Shown: piece by piece, positions 10,786 through 21,937 of the stretch | Layout: the number at the start of each line of letters is the position of its first letter | How positions within the stretch are numbered: position 1 is the first letter of the stretch | Source: Grifola frondosa | Taxonomy: Eukaryota > Basidiomycota > Agaricomycetes > Polyporales > Grifolaceae | Assembly: GCA_001683735.1 (NCBI GenBank) | Contig: LUGG01000006.1 | Location: 62,001 to 126,000, forward strand | Direction of reading: 5' to 3' | Length of the DNA: 64,000 bases | The notes under the pieces: model-generated | What the model was told of the DNA's origin: nothing | Databases searched by the model: none | What the model saw: the letters and a program-made list of their open reading frames with translations, nothing else | Translations under genes and position numbers: made by a program

Positions 10786-11126
10786 CCCGCATGATCATGG
10801 TGGATCTATTCCTCTCCCTTTTTCGTCGTCGGTTGTATGCGATTGATTCTCTATCAGTACTGTAAACCAGGACATTTTATTACCGCGGATGTATTGTCAG
10901 ACCCTTACAACATCCATATCGTTTTCTGCATATTATTTAATACCATGATTATACGCGAATCTTGACAGTAATTCCTGCGAGTTTGTGCAAATTGAGTGAC
11001 GATGATACGCCAGAGGGCCTGGTTCGGGGAGGACGTCCGGATTCACCCGCTCCAGAGTAACGCGTGACGAACGTCACATATCCCGTCTTCCTCTCGAATA
11101 TCCGCCATTAGACAACATCCACCAAA
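10786..11126. other. Intergenic region before cytochrome c1
   Basis: This contains the 3' end of the CYSTM transcript and the upstream region of CYT1. No gene is seen. Expression elements cannot be named with confidence. Confidence 0.4.
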
Positions 11127-12328
11127 ATGCTCTCCAGGCTGCCTGTGGGTTCCCTGAAGAATGTCGGTGCCTCATTCGCAGGTGCTCGTTCAAGAGCATT
11201 CTCAGGCATGCGCGTTGCTCCGCCGCTCGCCTCTCGTGCGACGCTTGCCTCAGCGACAGTTCTCGCTGTCGGTTCTGTTGCATGGTACACCAACTTGTAC
11301 GGCACCCTGCCCTTCATAGGCGAAGTACACGCCAATTCTCCTGCGGAAGAGGGTCTTCATTCGCCTCAATATCCGTGGTCGCACTCAGGCTTGCTAGACT
11401 CCTTTGATCACGCCAGGTAAATTGAACCTTCCGCGTGAAAGTCGGCAGGGATTTTGATTTAGATATATGTTCGTTACAACAGCATTCGAAGAGGATATCA
11501 GGTGTACCGCGAAGTTTGTGCTGCATGCCACTCTCTTGACCGCACTGCTTGGCGTAACCTTGTTGGCGTCTCTCACACGGTTGACGAGGTAAAAGCGATG
11601 GCCGAGGAGGTGGAATATGAAGATGGTCCCAACGACCAGGGCGAGATGTTCCAGAGGCCGGGAAAACTCTCTGATTATATGCCACCTCCCTATCCCAATG
11701 AAGAGGCCGCTCGTGCTAGCAATAGTGGTGCGTTGCCTCCGGACTTGAGTTTGATTGTCAAGGCCCGTCATGGTGGCGCGGTATGTCTCGCTTCCCGTAT
11801 GTTACCAATCCTCTGTGGCTCATCTTGGAATGTAGGACTACATCTTTGCTCTTCTTACCGGCTATAGGGATCCCCCGGCTGGCTTCGAGATTCGTGACGA
11901 TATGAACTACAATCCTTACTTCCCAGGCAATGCCATCGCTATGGCTCGTGTTTTGTTTGATGGGTTGGTCGAGTATGACGACGGTAAGACATTGAACTGT
12001 TCGAGTTGTCTCCAGCGGGTGGCCTCATGTAATCCTCCACATAACAGGGACTCCTGCAACAACTTCTCAAATGGTAAGGACGTCGTTACATTCCTGAACT
12101 GGACTGCAGAACCGGAGCATGACGAACGGAAGAAGGCCGGTCTCAAAGCTGTGATCATCTTCTCAGCCTTGACCGCGGTTAGCCTGTATGTCAAACGCTT
12201 CAAGTGGAGCGTCATTAAGTCAAGGAAGATCCGTCAGTCTCCCTTGTTGCAATTGCTTTTTGTGGTGAATTCTTCTACTTACATTTTGCCTTCCAGTGTA
12301 CAACCCCCCTGCAGACAAGGCCCATTAG
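11127..12328 (+). CDS. CYT1: Cytochrome c1, heme protein of complex III
   Basis: Cytochrome c1 passes electrons from the Rieske protein to cytochrome c in the mitochondrial bc1 complex. The N-terminus ([19 protein letters not shown]...) is basic and serine-rich, like a mitochondrial presequence. It is followed by a hydrophobic sorting segment near residues 37-55. The heme-binding CxxCH motif is in [16 protein letters not shown]. Later landmarks are [50 protein letters not shown] and [14 protein letters not shown] (heme-ligand Met region). A C-terminal membrane anchor precedes [14 protein letters not shown] and the final exon YNPPADKAH. The intron at 11984-12047 is required by the conserved TPATTSQM. 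Directly after it, near 12074, one base is missing for the frame to continue into [20 protein letters not shown]. Since the rest is fully conserved and the gene is essential for respiration, I read this as a sequence error. Confidence 0.93.
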
Positions 12329-12622
12329 ATAGCGAATTTTACGTTCGTGTCGTAGAATAGGCGGTGAATTGAGACCAAGCTGGGAGTGTCTGGATCTTGC
12401 TTGTTTCTTCGTTCAGCGAGTGTCGGCATTTGCAGTGGACAACGAATTGAAACTGATATTTTGAATATTGAGCTGCTTGTAAGAGCTCGGCATGATTCGG
12501 GACGCGTGAGAACGCATTTCTTGTTTTGGACTCTACAGGCCACTCGTTCGCAGATATCTTCAAAGCACCTACCACTATATCTGCCACCGTTTCCTGCTTT
12601 CCTTCTGACTCTTCTAGCTCCC

Positions 12623-14464
12623 ATGTCTTCAGAAAGTTGGCCTCCTCCACTGAAGTATGGCTCTGTATCACCTAGGCCTCCTCATGGCTCATTGTATCGT
12701 CGTAGAGACTGGGTTGCGAAATGCTTGGGCCAAATGACGGATTCAAATAGAGCTGAAGCACAGGCTGAGCTTAGGCAGGTAATAGCTGATTCTTTCGTGA
12801 ACAAGACTTTGTGGACCACGGATTGGGCTGGCGTTCAATTGAAGAGGTATGTTTCTGCTGTCCTCAGTCCATCGAAATCTGCGTAACATTGAATCATCTG
12901 GAGTCTTATGCCAAAACCCTCACCATCTTTTGCCACTCACAACGGTCTCAAACGAAAACTGTAATGTTTTTAAACCTTTCCTCCTCCGGATATATTATCT
13001 CAAAGTTTTCCATGACATAGCCACGATGGTGCCACCGTGAGCAACAAGAAGACCAAGAAGGCAACAATCTTCAAGACAGCTGGCGAGAGTGCATTGGATC
13101 CGCAGGATTTAGCAGCTCTCAATCGCAGAGCGGCACGGTTCCAACGAGAACATGATATTGAACGTCAGAAGAACGCGCGTAACATGGGTGACCATCGGTC
13201 ACCGTATCCAGGTTATGGCAACCCTCATCTATTCAAGGAGCATCTAGGAACACCTGATACCGATGAACCAGAAAGCAATCATGCATGTTTCCTCGTAATA
13301 ATCGCAGGCTGTAATCATTTTGATGTGTTTTGGTTTACAGAACGTGCCGAATTGGGATCGATTCACCATTGTTGGAACATCACAAGAGATATTCAAAGAC
13401 TACCTTCGCCTCACTTCTGTGAGTGGCACGTAGACTGCGTCATATGTCATCATTGATATCGCTTATTAGGAACCAAAACCTGAACAAATAAGACCTTACC
13501 CTGTACTACAGCAAACCCTTGACCAGCTGAAGAAGCGATGGCGCGAGAAAGTCAGTTACAGTTGGATATGCAGCCAGTTTAAAAGCTTGCGACAAGATCT
13601 CACTGTGCGTTGTTTCCCATATCTCACGGCGGGCTGAAGTCACATCATAGGCATTCTTGCCCACGACAGGTACAACGTATCAAGAATGAGTTTACTGTGA
13701 CCGTATACGAGATTCATGCGCGGATGGCACTCGAAGTGGTATGATCCTTCGCTCATCGAGTGATCCACATTTGTTTACTGCTCGCATCTCCACAGGGCGA
13801 CATGGTCGAGTATAATCAATGCCAAGCTATGTTGCGCAACCTCTATGAGCTAGGTATTCCTGGCAAGGTGGAAGAATTCACTGCGTATCGCATCCTCATG
13901 CTTTTACACGGGCGCAACAGGAGCGGTAAGTCTATTTCTTGGTTTGGATGTTTCAACCATTGACCTCCTTTGTTTCATAGAATTGAATCTGTACGTAGGT
14001 CAGCTAACAGATAGACAGAAATTGGACCCGGCAGTACGACATGCTCTCGGCGTGCAACGCGCGCTCGCGATGGGAAACTATCACGCTCTCTTTGATCTAT
14101 ATCTCAACGCCCCGAATATGGGGCATATATCATGGATCATTTTATTGACAGAGAGAGGATTCGAGCCTTGATGGTCATGACCAAAGCGTATGTACTTCAA
14201 TGATTATTCATTAGTTTATCCGGTTACCTTAACTGGTTATGCCACAGGTACAAGACCATTTCTCTCTCATTTATTCAGAATGAACTCGCTTTCGATACGC
14301 TGGCAGTTGCAAGAGAATTCCTCATGGATCATCGAGCAGGATTTTTCCAGAATCCGAACAGTCCAGACATGGAGAAGATTCTCGACTGCAAACCCGCTGG
14401 AGCTCCTCTTGCTCAGGTCTTCGAGGAGAAATACCGGAAGGTTCAAATCAAGGGCGCGGTATAG
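12623..14464 (+). CDS. THP3/LENG8-like SAC3-GANP domain protein
   Basis: Members of this family (yeast Thp3, human LENG8) carry a SAC3/PCI-type domain and work with Csn12 in transcription elongation and mRNA maturation. Eight or so exons give a protein near 430 residues. A Pro-rich N-terminus is followed by WVAKCLGQMTDSNRAEAQ, which matches the region before the SAC3 domain in this family. Next come FTIVGTSQEIFKDYLRLTS, KRWREKVSYSWICSQFKSL and RIKNEFTVTVYEIHARMAL. The SAC3 core is GDMVEYNQCQAMLRNLYELG, HALGVQRALAMGNYHALFDL and MVMTKAYKTISLSFIQNEL. At 14119-14123 one G appears to be missing between NAPNMG and AYIMDHFIDRERIRAL, a likely homopolymer error. The gene runs head-to-tail with CYT1 (294 bp apart) and converges on SEN2. 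Confidence 0.85.
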
Positions 14465-14710
14465 GCTATCCCTTTCCCACATTTTCCAGTTCCTCCTGTA
14501 GACCATAGCTCTCTTCGCTTTCGGCCATAGGCATTCTGATCCGACTCCTCGCTGTTCGTTTTGACAAAGTTCCCATACCAGACCATAGCATCGTGTCGCT
14601 GTTGCAGTTTCGAATGAGTATTGATGCAGCATTTTCACATTATTATATGTAGCTCTATCTACACAAGGGAAGTTGATATGATTATGAGTCTATCATCCAT
14701 TGGGAATATT

Positions 14711-16106
14711 TTAGTCCCGCATACGAGCCGGAATGAACCTTCGAAGCACGACTTCTCTCACGGAATAGTGTGCTAGGCATGCGGGGGATGCAATAAGGTC
14801 AGGCGACATTCGTGATTGTGCGGGTATGGTGACATATGTCAGAATTAGCGTCTTCATGAACAATTGTTAGTAATGTATGTGAAAGCTCGTACGTTCGTAC
14901 CTTCTGAACTTGAGAGTTCACACGATTGACCGTGCTGAGCCACGACCAAGAAAACGGAGAAGAGTTTGAGAGATCGAAGGGAGAGCTCTCTTGATCAGCG
15001 GGATCTTCAATAAGTGGGTAAGAACGACCACCGCGAACCTATAATAATGCGCACTGAGAACGGACATGTGCAAGACGTTCTGAATTCACGCACTCAGCGT
15101 GATGAAAGACTGGACCACGTTTGTAGAGTAGAAAGTCAACGCAGAACTTAATACCACCTTTCACAACCCAGCCAAGTGAGCGATAATAGTGGTATGCCGC
15201 GTAGTTAACGAGGAAAGGGTTATCGAACCGTCCTTCACATGCATTAGATACGATGGAAGGTACGTGGGGCGAGCAGTACGTTGCCTGAAAGGCACGCCAG
15301 ATGGACTGTAGATTCATCGGCTCACTCTGAAGACATTTGAGTGCAAATGCAATGTGACTGAATATGATAGCTACCGTGGCAGGATCAACAACGCTCAAGC
15401 AGTCCAAATTCCAGATCAGAAAGAAGGCCTCTTGAAGTGTTAGCTGAAGGTGCTCAATGTCCTCCAGTTTGTCCTCCGGCACTTCTACATAATCGTCTTG
15501 CAGAGATACGGAAGGATTTGGCAGCTCTTCTACTGCCGATATTTGTGGTTTCCATGTCGCGCCAGATGGGATGACAGCGGGTGCGGCTTCGCGTCCCTCA
15601 GCGAATGCAGCTTCAGCCTCTGCAGCTGCTTGAGCAATAGCTGCTGCGCGGTCAAGTTTGAACTGCTTGCGCTCAGCTCTGCGTTTTTCCCTAATTTCTT
15701 CCGATGTCATATCTATAAGAGTGGAGGTTTGCTTTCATTAACCACGATGAGGGCGCTGATTCGTACATTTCCCAGCGGCCTTTCTTGCATTTACTTGTCT
15801 TGCATACCACGACGGTTCACTTCGCGAGAGGTCTCCTTTACCAAAGAAGCCACGTCTCCAGAGAATCATCGAATCTTTGGAACTGGTTATCCATACTGAG
15901 CGAGTTATAGGATCGAAGACACCTTCACAAGAGGGATTGTTGACTAGAATGTTGGGGATGCCGAACAAATCAAGGATGTAAGATGTATAGCTTTCTGTTT
16001 GAGAGAACACCAATGGAAGAGGGTTGGCGTATATTCGATTGTTCTCTCCGCGACGGGCTCCTCCTTTTTTGTCCCCTCTCTTGCGGTTCGGTACGATGAG
16101 AGACAT
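14711..16106 (-). CDS. SEN2: tRNA-splicing endonuclease catalytic subunit Sen2
   Basis: Sen2 cuts the 5' splice site of intron-containing tRNAs within the SEN complex. Exon 1 (16106 to about 15738) encodes GGARRGENNRIYANPLPLVF, FGIPNILVNNPSCEGVFD and ILWRRGFFGKGDLSRSEPSW. Exon 2 begins with the Lys/Arg/Ala-rich SEEIREKRRAERKQFKL and runs to the endonuclease fold HYYRSLGWVVKGGIKFCVDF and LLYKRGPVFHHAEF, where the catalytic Tyr and His fall. After two further introns come SWSWLSTVNRVNSQVQK, with the catalytic Lys region, and TLILTYVTIPAQSRMSPD, ending VVLRRFIPARMRD. Near 15014-15019 one C is missing in a run of three (plus strand GGG). Restoring it keeps FAVVVLTP in frame with LIEDPADQESSPFD, so this is probably a sequence error. 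It is divergent from the dynein gene, with 186 bp between the two start codons. Confidence 0.92.
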
Positions 16107-16292
16107 GGTTGATAAATAGAAAACGACAAATGCAGAAATGTTTTACACGCACATTTCTGAAGTAGGCGCCAATAGTCAGTATATTGCAACCAAATAGCGC
16201 GTAAACAGCACGTCACCTATATTCTGTGTTTTCTCTGGACACTCGCTTGACGGAATAAACTTGGAATCAGCTCGAGTCACTGAATTTCCCTC

Positions 16293-18743
16293 ATGTCCGA
16301 CAGACGGAGAGCCGAGATAGAAGCGAAGAAAGCAAAGCTTGCAGAGTTGCGAAAAGCCATAGCAGACCGGAAGGCAGCAGATACAGAACGTCGCTTGTCC
16401 AGTGTGAGCATGCACCAAAGCCTCTTTACTAATCTCCATCTGATGTCCGCTGCTAGTTTGCTGGCCCGTCGGTTGTCCGCAGAGATGTGGACGACTTGGT
16501 ATCTTCTCTGATAGGTAGTCGCGTCGACAGCGCCGCAGACTCGCCAGTATCATCTGTTCCTGGCACGCCCATACTCGGTCAGACCTCCTCCTTACCAGGA
16601 CCATCCGCTTTGTCTTTATCTGGACGATTGAGTAGACAGAGCGATGCGGCCTCCTCGGATAGAGTCAGCGTAGGCACTACTTTGATACATTCAGCAAACG
16701 GTACGACAGATCACGGTATAGAACGGTGAGCGGCGATATTTTGTAAACTCGGCTTGATGTCTGAGAGAATGTGCAGTGTCGTGACTCCACGGATGGTCCC
16801 AGACCTTATAGATGTCGAACAAGAATTATTTGAGCTGCCCCAGAAAGTTAGTAGTCGTCATGCTTGCTGAGTTTAGGTCTTTACACCGGTCACCCCAGGA
16901 GCGGGTTATCTACAACAAGGAAGTACAAACAATGGAAATTGAGACGGAGCCGGCCACGATCTCAGAGGAAGAGATGCGCGAGCGTATCCTGCAAGAACGC
17001 GAAGTTGCAGAGGCAGAGCGTCAACTGCGAGATGAAGAACTTGAAGCCGAGAGCATCAAGTTGGAGGAAGAAATTGCACAAGAAATAAGAGGTGGGTTAA
17101 AGTAATTCATGGAATAGCTCCTCAAAATTGCTCACTCTTCACAGAGATGACGGAGGAGGAAAGGTCCAGCATCTTCAGTGCTCCGGAATTTCTAGACTTC
17201 GTGGAACAATCCACCAAATTGTACAGCGAGCGCTCAACGATAGCTACGACTATATCCGCGACTACACAACAGGTGCTGAAAGTGGGTGTTCGTTTTCCGT
17301 GTTATTTGCTCTCCAATCGACCATCACTCATGAACATCGACATTGTAGGGATGACACTGAAGGGAGAAGAGTGAAATGCATCTGTGCTTTTTGGGATGAA
17401 CGATACGGCAAGAATCGGTCCGTTACCGATGTCGACTGGTCACCAAAGGCAGGATACGTTCTCCATTTCCGAGCCATCCTCTAACAACCTTTCAGTATCC
17501 TGAACTCAGTTGTGCCTCATATAACAAGAATCCCGCCGCTTTGAATGAGCCTGATGGTATCGTTGCGGTCTGGAACCTTCATCTCCTTGAACGACCCGAG
17601 TTTGTTTTCCATTCACAGGTGCGTCACTGTGGATTGTCCAATGAGCCAATATTTCAACCTTGCTATCCAGTCCGATGTTCTTTCTGTGACATTCTCGCCA
17701 TTCCATTCCAACCTGATATTTGGCGGCACGTATTCCGGCCAAATCCTGCTGTGGGACACAAGATCTAAACATCTGCCCGTACTGAAGACACCACTCTCCG
17801 CTGCCGGACACACACATCCCGTTTACGCCATGCAGATGGTGGGATCGCAAAACGCACATAATCTGATCACGAGCAGCACGGATGGTACGGTGTGCAGCTG
17901 GCTAGTCGACATGCTGGCGCAACCTCAAGTAATGCTTCCTCATCTTCATGTGACCCGATTATTTATTCGTCATGTTTGCTGGCAGGAAACACTCGAGCTG
18001 ATTCATGCAGGTCACAACAAGACAGGCGAGGTAGCGATCACGGCATTGAATTTCCCGGACAACGAGACTACGACCTTCTGGGTAGGGACTGAGGAAGGGA
18101 ACGTTTACCAAGCCAATCGCTATGACCGTGCGGGAGCAAAAGCGGGCCTGAATCAGTACGACGTGTACAGGGGTCACTCTGGACCTGTCATGGGCCTCGA
18201 CTTCCATCCCTTGGTGGGACCAGTTGACTTCTCAGACTTGTTCTTGACGTGTTCTGTCGATTGGACAGTTAAGCTCTGGAGAGCGAAGTCGTTGGCGAAA
18301 CCTTCTACTGCCGTGAACAGCGTTCCCCATTTATTCGTTCGACGAAGCGGACGATTACGTTATGACGTGAAGTGGCATCCAGCTCACCCCGCAGTGTTTG
18401 GTACGGTGGACGGTTCCGGGAAGTTCGATGTTTGGAACCTCAACCATGATACAGAGGTGCGTGTCGGTTAGCGTGGCCAACGGAATCAGATTGATGAACA
18501 TTTTTCCAGGTCCCTGTGGTGTCAACCAAGGTCGGATCAGGTCGCGCCATCAATAAATTGCACTGGGACCGCAAGGATGGCCGTCGCGCAGCACTTGGCG
18601 GGAGTGATGGGAAGCTGTACATTTACGATATTGGAGACATGGCTGTCCCGAGGGAGTCCGAGTGGACGGACCTACAGAGGACGATTGCTGGAGTCGTCGG
18701 TGGCGGGCACAGGCTAATGGTGTTGTCGACGACGCTCGTATAG
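16293..18743 (+). CDS. Cytoplasmic dynein 1 intermediate chain
   Basis: This subunit ties the dynein motor to dynactin and light chains for microtubule minus-end transport and nuclear migration in hyphae. The start is MSDRRRAEIEAKKAKLAELR, the charged N-terminal helix that binds dynactin p150, followed by a Ser-rich linker (VSSVPGTPILGQTSSL). A second coiled region (EEEMRERILQEREVAEAERQ) follows, and then the WD40 propeller: WDERYGKNRSVTDVDWSPK, DGIVAVWNLHLLERPEFVFH, GGTYSGQILLWDTRSKHLPV, LITSSTDGTVCSWLVDML, TTFWVGTEEGNVYQANRYD, YRGHSGPVMGLDFHPL, FLTCSVDWTVKLWRAKSLAK and VWNLNHDTEVP. Total length is near 700 residues with about eight introns. The family assignment is secure. Some linker exon borders are less certain. 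Confidence 0.9.
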
Positions 18744-19271
18744 TCGCTGGTCGCTGAAGAGTGGTCCGATGACACTGGAATATATCTCCGGTGTTCCCGT
18801 GCTTAATACCCCGGTTCTTTGTATATTTTTACTGGAGTGCGGTTATAGTTGTCGAGCGCTTTGAACCTGTTCACACCGGCGTGACCACCACTTAGTGAGA
18901 CGAAAAATGGTGCAGGTGACTGGAACGGGCTTCCGAAAAAATAGAGGGGTCCGCGAATTGACAGAGCGAGTGTATTCATCTCCATCAACCGGATTATAAA
19001 CAATCGGAAGGAGACGCGGAAGAAGAGACGAAGCCGACCAACAAGGTGTTACACACACCCGAAGACGACCACTTGCACTTTGCCGGCGCATAACTTGCAT
19101 CTTTCCGGCCAAAAACCCACCCATCAACTGTCACCTGACGGTTCTATGCTCTCCGCCGGGCGTTCACTGTTTTCCACAAAGTGCACCCTTGTCACTCGCT
19201 TCGGGCTCCTCAGCTTTTTCCACCCTTCTCCCATCCATTCACTGACATACACACCACTGTTTGGCCGCAAG
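18744..19271. other. Intergenic region upstream of aminotransferase
   Basis: No gene is seen. The last 150 bp before 19272 are pyrimidine-rich (TTTTTCCACCCTTCTCCC), as in many fungal core promoters. No clear TATA box is present. Confidence 0.4.
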
Positions 19272-21176
19272 ATGTCGACTTTCACGCAGGTAAATCCCCT
19301 CACGGCGCAACGTCCTTCCCAGATTAACTTGTCCTATTCACAGGCACCTCACAAGTAAGTGGCTTCACCTCGCGGTCGTCTTAGAGTTGCTGAGCGCCGT
19401 CTGGAACGTCTAAGGCTCTTGGTGTGAGTGTTTCTGCTCTTTTGCGCGTGCCAGGGCGCGTGCTGACCACTCTTATAGCATCCCCGGCCCAATCGAAGTC
19501 ACGGACGAGGTGCGGTCGTCCTCATCTCGCCCACAACGAATTTTTAATCGCTCCTGTAGGTCCTCTATGCCAACGCGCATCCCTCCGTGTCCCACACCGC
19601 CCCCGACTTCATACCCGTCTTCGGAGACTGTATACGCATGTTGAGGGACATCCTGTACACCACGACCGCACAGCCGTTCATCATTTCGGGGTCAGGAACC
19701 CTCGGCTGGGATCAGGTGCGCCTAACCGATGCGATGATCTTTGTGGTCCTCTGATCCCGACTGTGCCGGCTAAGGTTGCCTCTAATCTCGTGGAGCCCGG
19801 AGAGAACGCGTTGGTGCTCAACAGCGGCTATTTCGGTGACAGCTTCTCGGAGTGGTCAGTCTATTTGATTCGTGGACGGTCAGATGGTCTCATATGGCGC
19901 AATGCAGTTTGCGAATTTATGGCGCCAACGTGGACGAAGTGCATGCTGCCTTTGGCACCGTGGCGTCTCTCTCCTTGGTCGAGAAGGCTCTGAAGTCCAG
20001 GAAATACAAGATTTTGGCATTTACCCACGTCGACACGTCAACCGGTACGCGTCAAAAGCTGTTCTGTGGGGCATTAATTCATTTCGCTCATCTAGGCGTG
20101 CTCTCTGATGCGAAGGCTATTGCGGAGGTGGTCCAGAGGGTCTCTCCCGCTACGCTGGTAAATTATCCAATCACCTTACGCTGCCACCCACGCTCATCAT
20201 TCACGTTCGTGCAGGTTGTATGCGATGGCGTCTGCTCTGTGGCTAGCGAGGAGATCCGCATGGATGCCTGGGGCCTTGATGTCGTCTTGACCGCCAGTCA
20301 GAAAGGTCTCGGCACTCCCCCTGGCTTGAGTGTTCTCGTGGCCAGTCAGAAGGCAATTAAGGTCAGTCTCATTCCTGGGGTGATTGATGCGACTTCTGAC
20401 GTGATGATTCGCTTGCCAGTCTCAGCGACGAGGGCTGCCCCCGTGACGTCTTACTACGAAGCTGGAAGAAGTGGGTGGCATCACGCAGTATTTCGTACGG
20501 CTGACGAAGCGTTCATATAAATCAGGTGGCTGCCCATCATGCAAGCGTACGAGAAGGGCGCTCCCTCGTATTTTGCCACGCCTCCCGTCAACCTCATCTA
20601 CGCGTTCAATGAGTCGCTCACGCAAATCACGAAGCGATCGCCGTCGCTCGAGGAGCGCTTCCAGCTGCACCGTGAGGCCAGCAAGCGCATCAAGGACACT
20701 GTCGCGGAGCTTGGGCTCAAGCAGCTCGCGCTAGATCCCGCACATGCCGCGAATGGCATGACGGCTGTGAGTACATCATGCTTCTCTTCTTTTGTGTGGG
20801 GTATACACGTATTCTTATTAACGTATTCTTAGGTGTACTTCCCTGCCGGCCTCGGCGCGGCCGATGTGTTGCCGCGATTGGCGAAGCGGAACGTGCTGGT
20901 TGCCGGTGGCCTTCACAAGGATGCCAAAGGTGCGTTGATTCGCACACAAGTATACTGGAACGTGTCTGCTGACCCACGTTCTGCAGAACGATACTTCCGC
21001 ATCGGGTATGCTTTCTCTCACATTCGACTCGTCTGTGTGCGTTGCATTGCTAACTATTGTTTTCCGCCAGGCACATGGGCGTGACGGTGACCGACAAGCA
21101 GCGCGGAGACATAGACACAGTGATCACCGCCTTGAAGGAGAGCATCGCTGAGGCCAAGGCGAGCCAGAATGTGTAA
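19272..21176 (+). CDS. AGX1: Alanine/serine-glyoxylate aminotransferase (PLP, class V)
   Basis: This enzyme transaminates glyoxylate to glycine using alanine or serine and PLP. The first four coding exons are tiny: 19272-19289 (18 nt), 19344-19354 (11 nt), 19415-19423 (9 nt) and 19479-19509 (31 nt). Together they read MSTFTQAPHKLLVIPGPIEV, ending TDE, and restore the family's KLLxIPGPIE opening. Next come VLYANAHPSVSHTAPDFIPV, FIISGSGTLGWDQV, LVEPGENALVLNSGYFGDSF, LAFTHVDTSTGVLSDAKAI and VVCDGVCSVASEEIRMDAWG. The PLP-lysine segment is VLTASQKGLGTPPGLSVL. The C-terminal domain includes KGAPSYFATPPVNLIYAF and GMTAVYFPAGLGAADVLP, and ends SIAEAKASQNV. The length of about 390 residues fits the family. 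Exon borders around 20440-20530 are approximate. Without a clear PTS1 tail, peroxisomal location is not predicted. Confidence 0.92.
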
Positions 21177-21937
21177 GGATGAAGCATCACAAATTGTACT
21201 AGAATGAATGATTGAGCTCATGCACTATTGTTGTAATCCCACCTCTCCACGATCGCACATCTGCTGGCGCATCTACTGCCTTTATCGGAACCGGAACCTG
21301 GAATTCGTCGCACGCGCAGTGTGGAGAACCGCGCACGCTATTACCCCGCACTATTCCCGCCGCGCGCCTGTGATTCGCACGGTGCGCGACAGTGTATGTC
21401 CTGCCGGTTAGCCGGAGTTCAGTTGCATGCTATAGGATGGGATAACTGACATCCGTCTTATTGAAAGCCCGCCCTCCCCAGCGAACACACAATATAGAGC
21501 ACCCGTCGCTGTGGCGGCGCGCCGACGGGACTCCGCCTTCCGGAAGCGCGGAGATAGAGGGGAGCGCACACTGGCCACACCTTCCGACGCTATGTGGCCG
21601 CGGGGAATCGGGGACATATCTTGTATACAATCTACAGCATCTCAGGACATCTCATGTACAACACTCGTGCATTATGGACAATCTCATTCAGGGTCATTCT
21701 TGATTTTGATTTTGGGCATCGTGCACATCCTTTCGGACTCTGCTTCCCGCGCGATGATCGAAATGCATCTTGCATGCAATCTCCAGGTAATCTTGCGATC
21801 TTCTGCAACGTCGCCTTGCAGTGCCATTTTACGCACTGCCCAAGGCTGCCATTCTCGCGCTGAAATGCGATTCGCGGGAAAGATCGGGAACATATCCATT
21901 GTATACAATCTTTCAAAGATACAAGTACAAGCAAAAC
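21177..21937. other. Convergent intergenic region
   Basis: This lies between the 3' ends of the aminotransferase and sulfite reductase genes. It contains GC-rich palindromic patches and short overlapping frames on both strands with no family resemblance. I see no gene. Confidence 0.4.
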
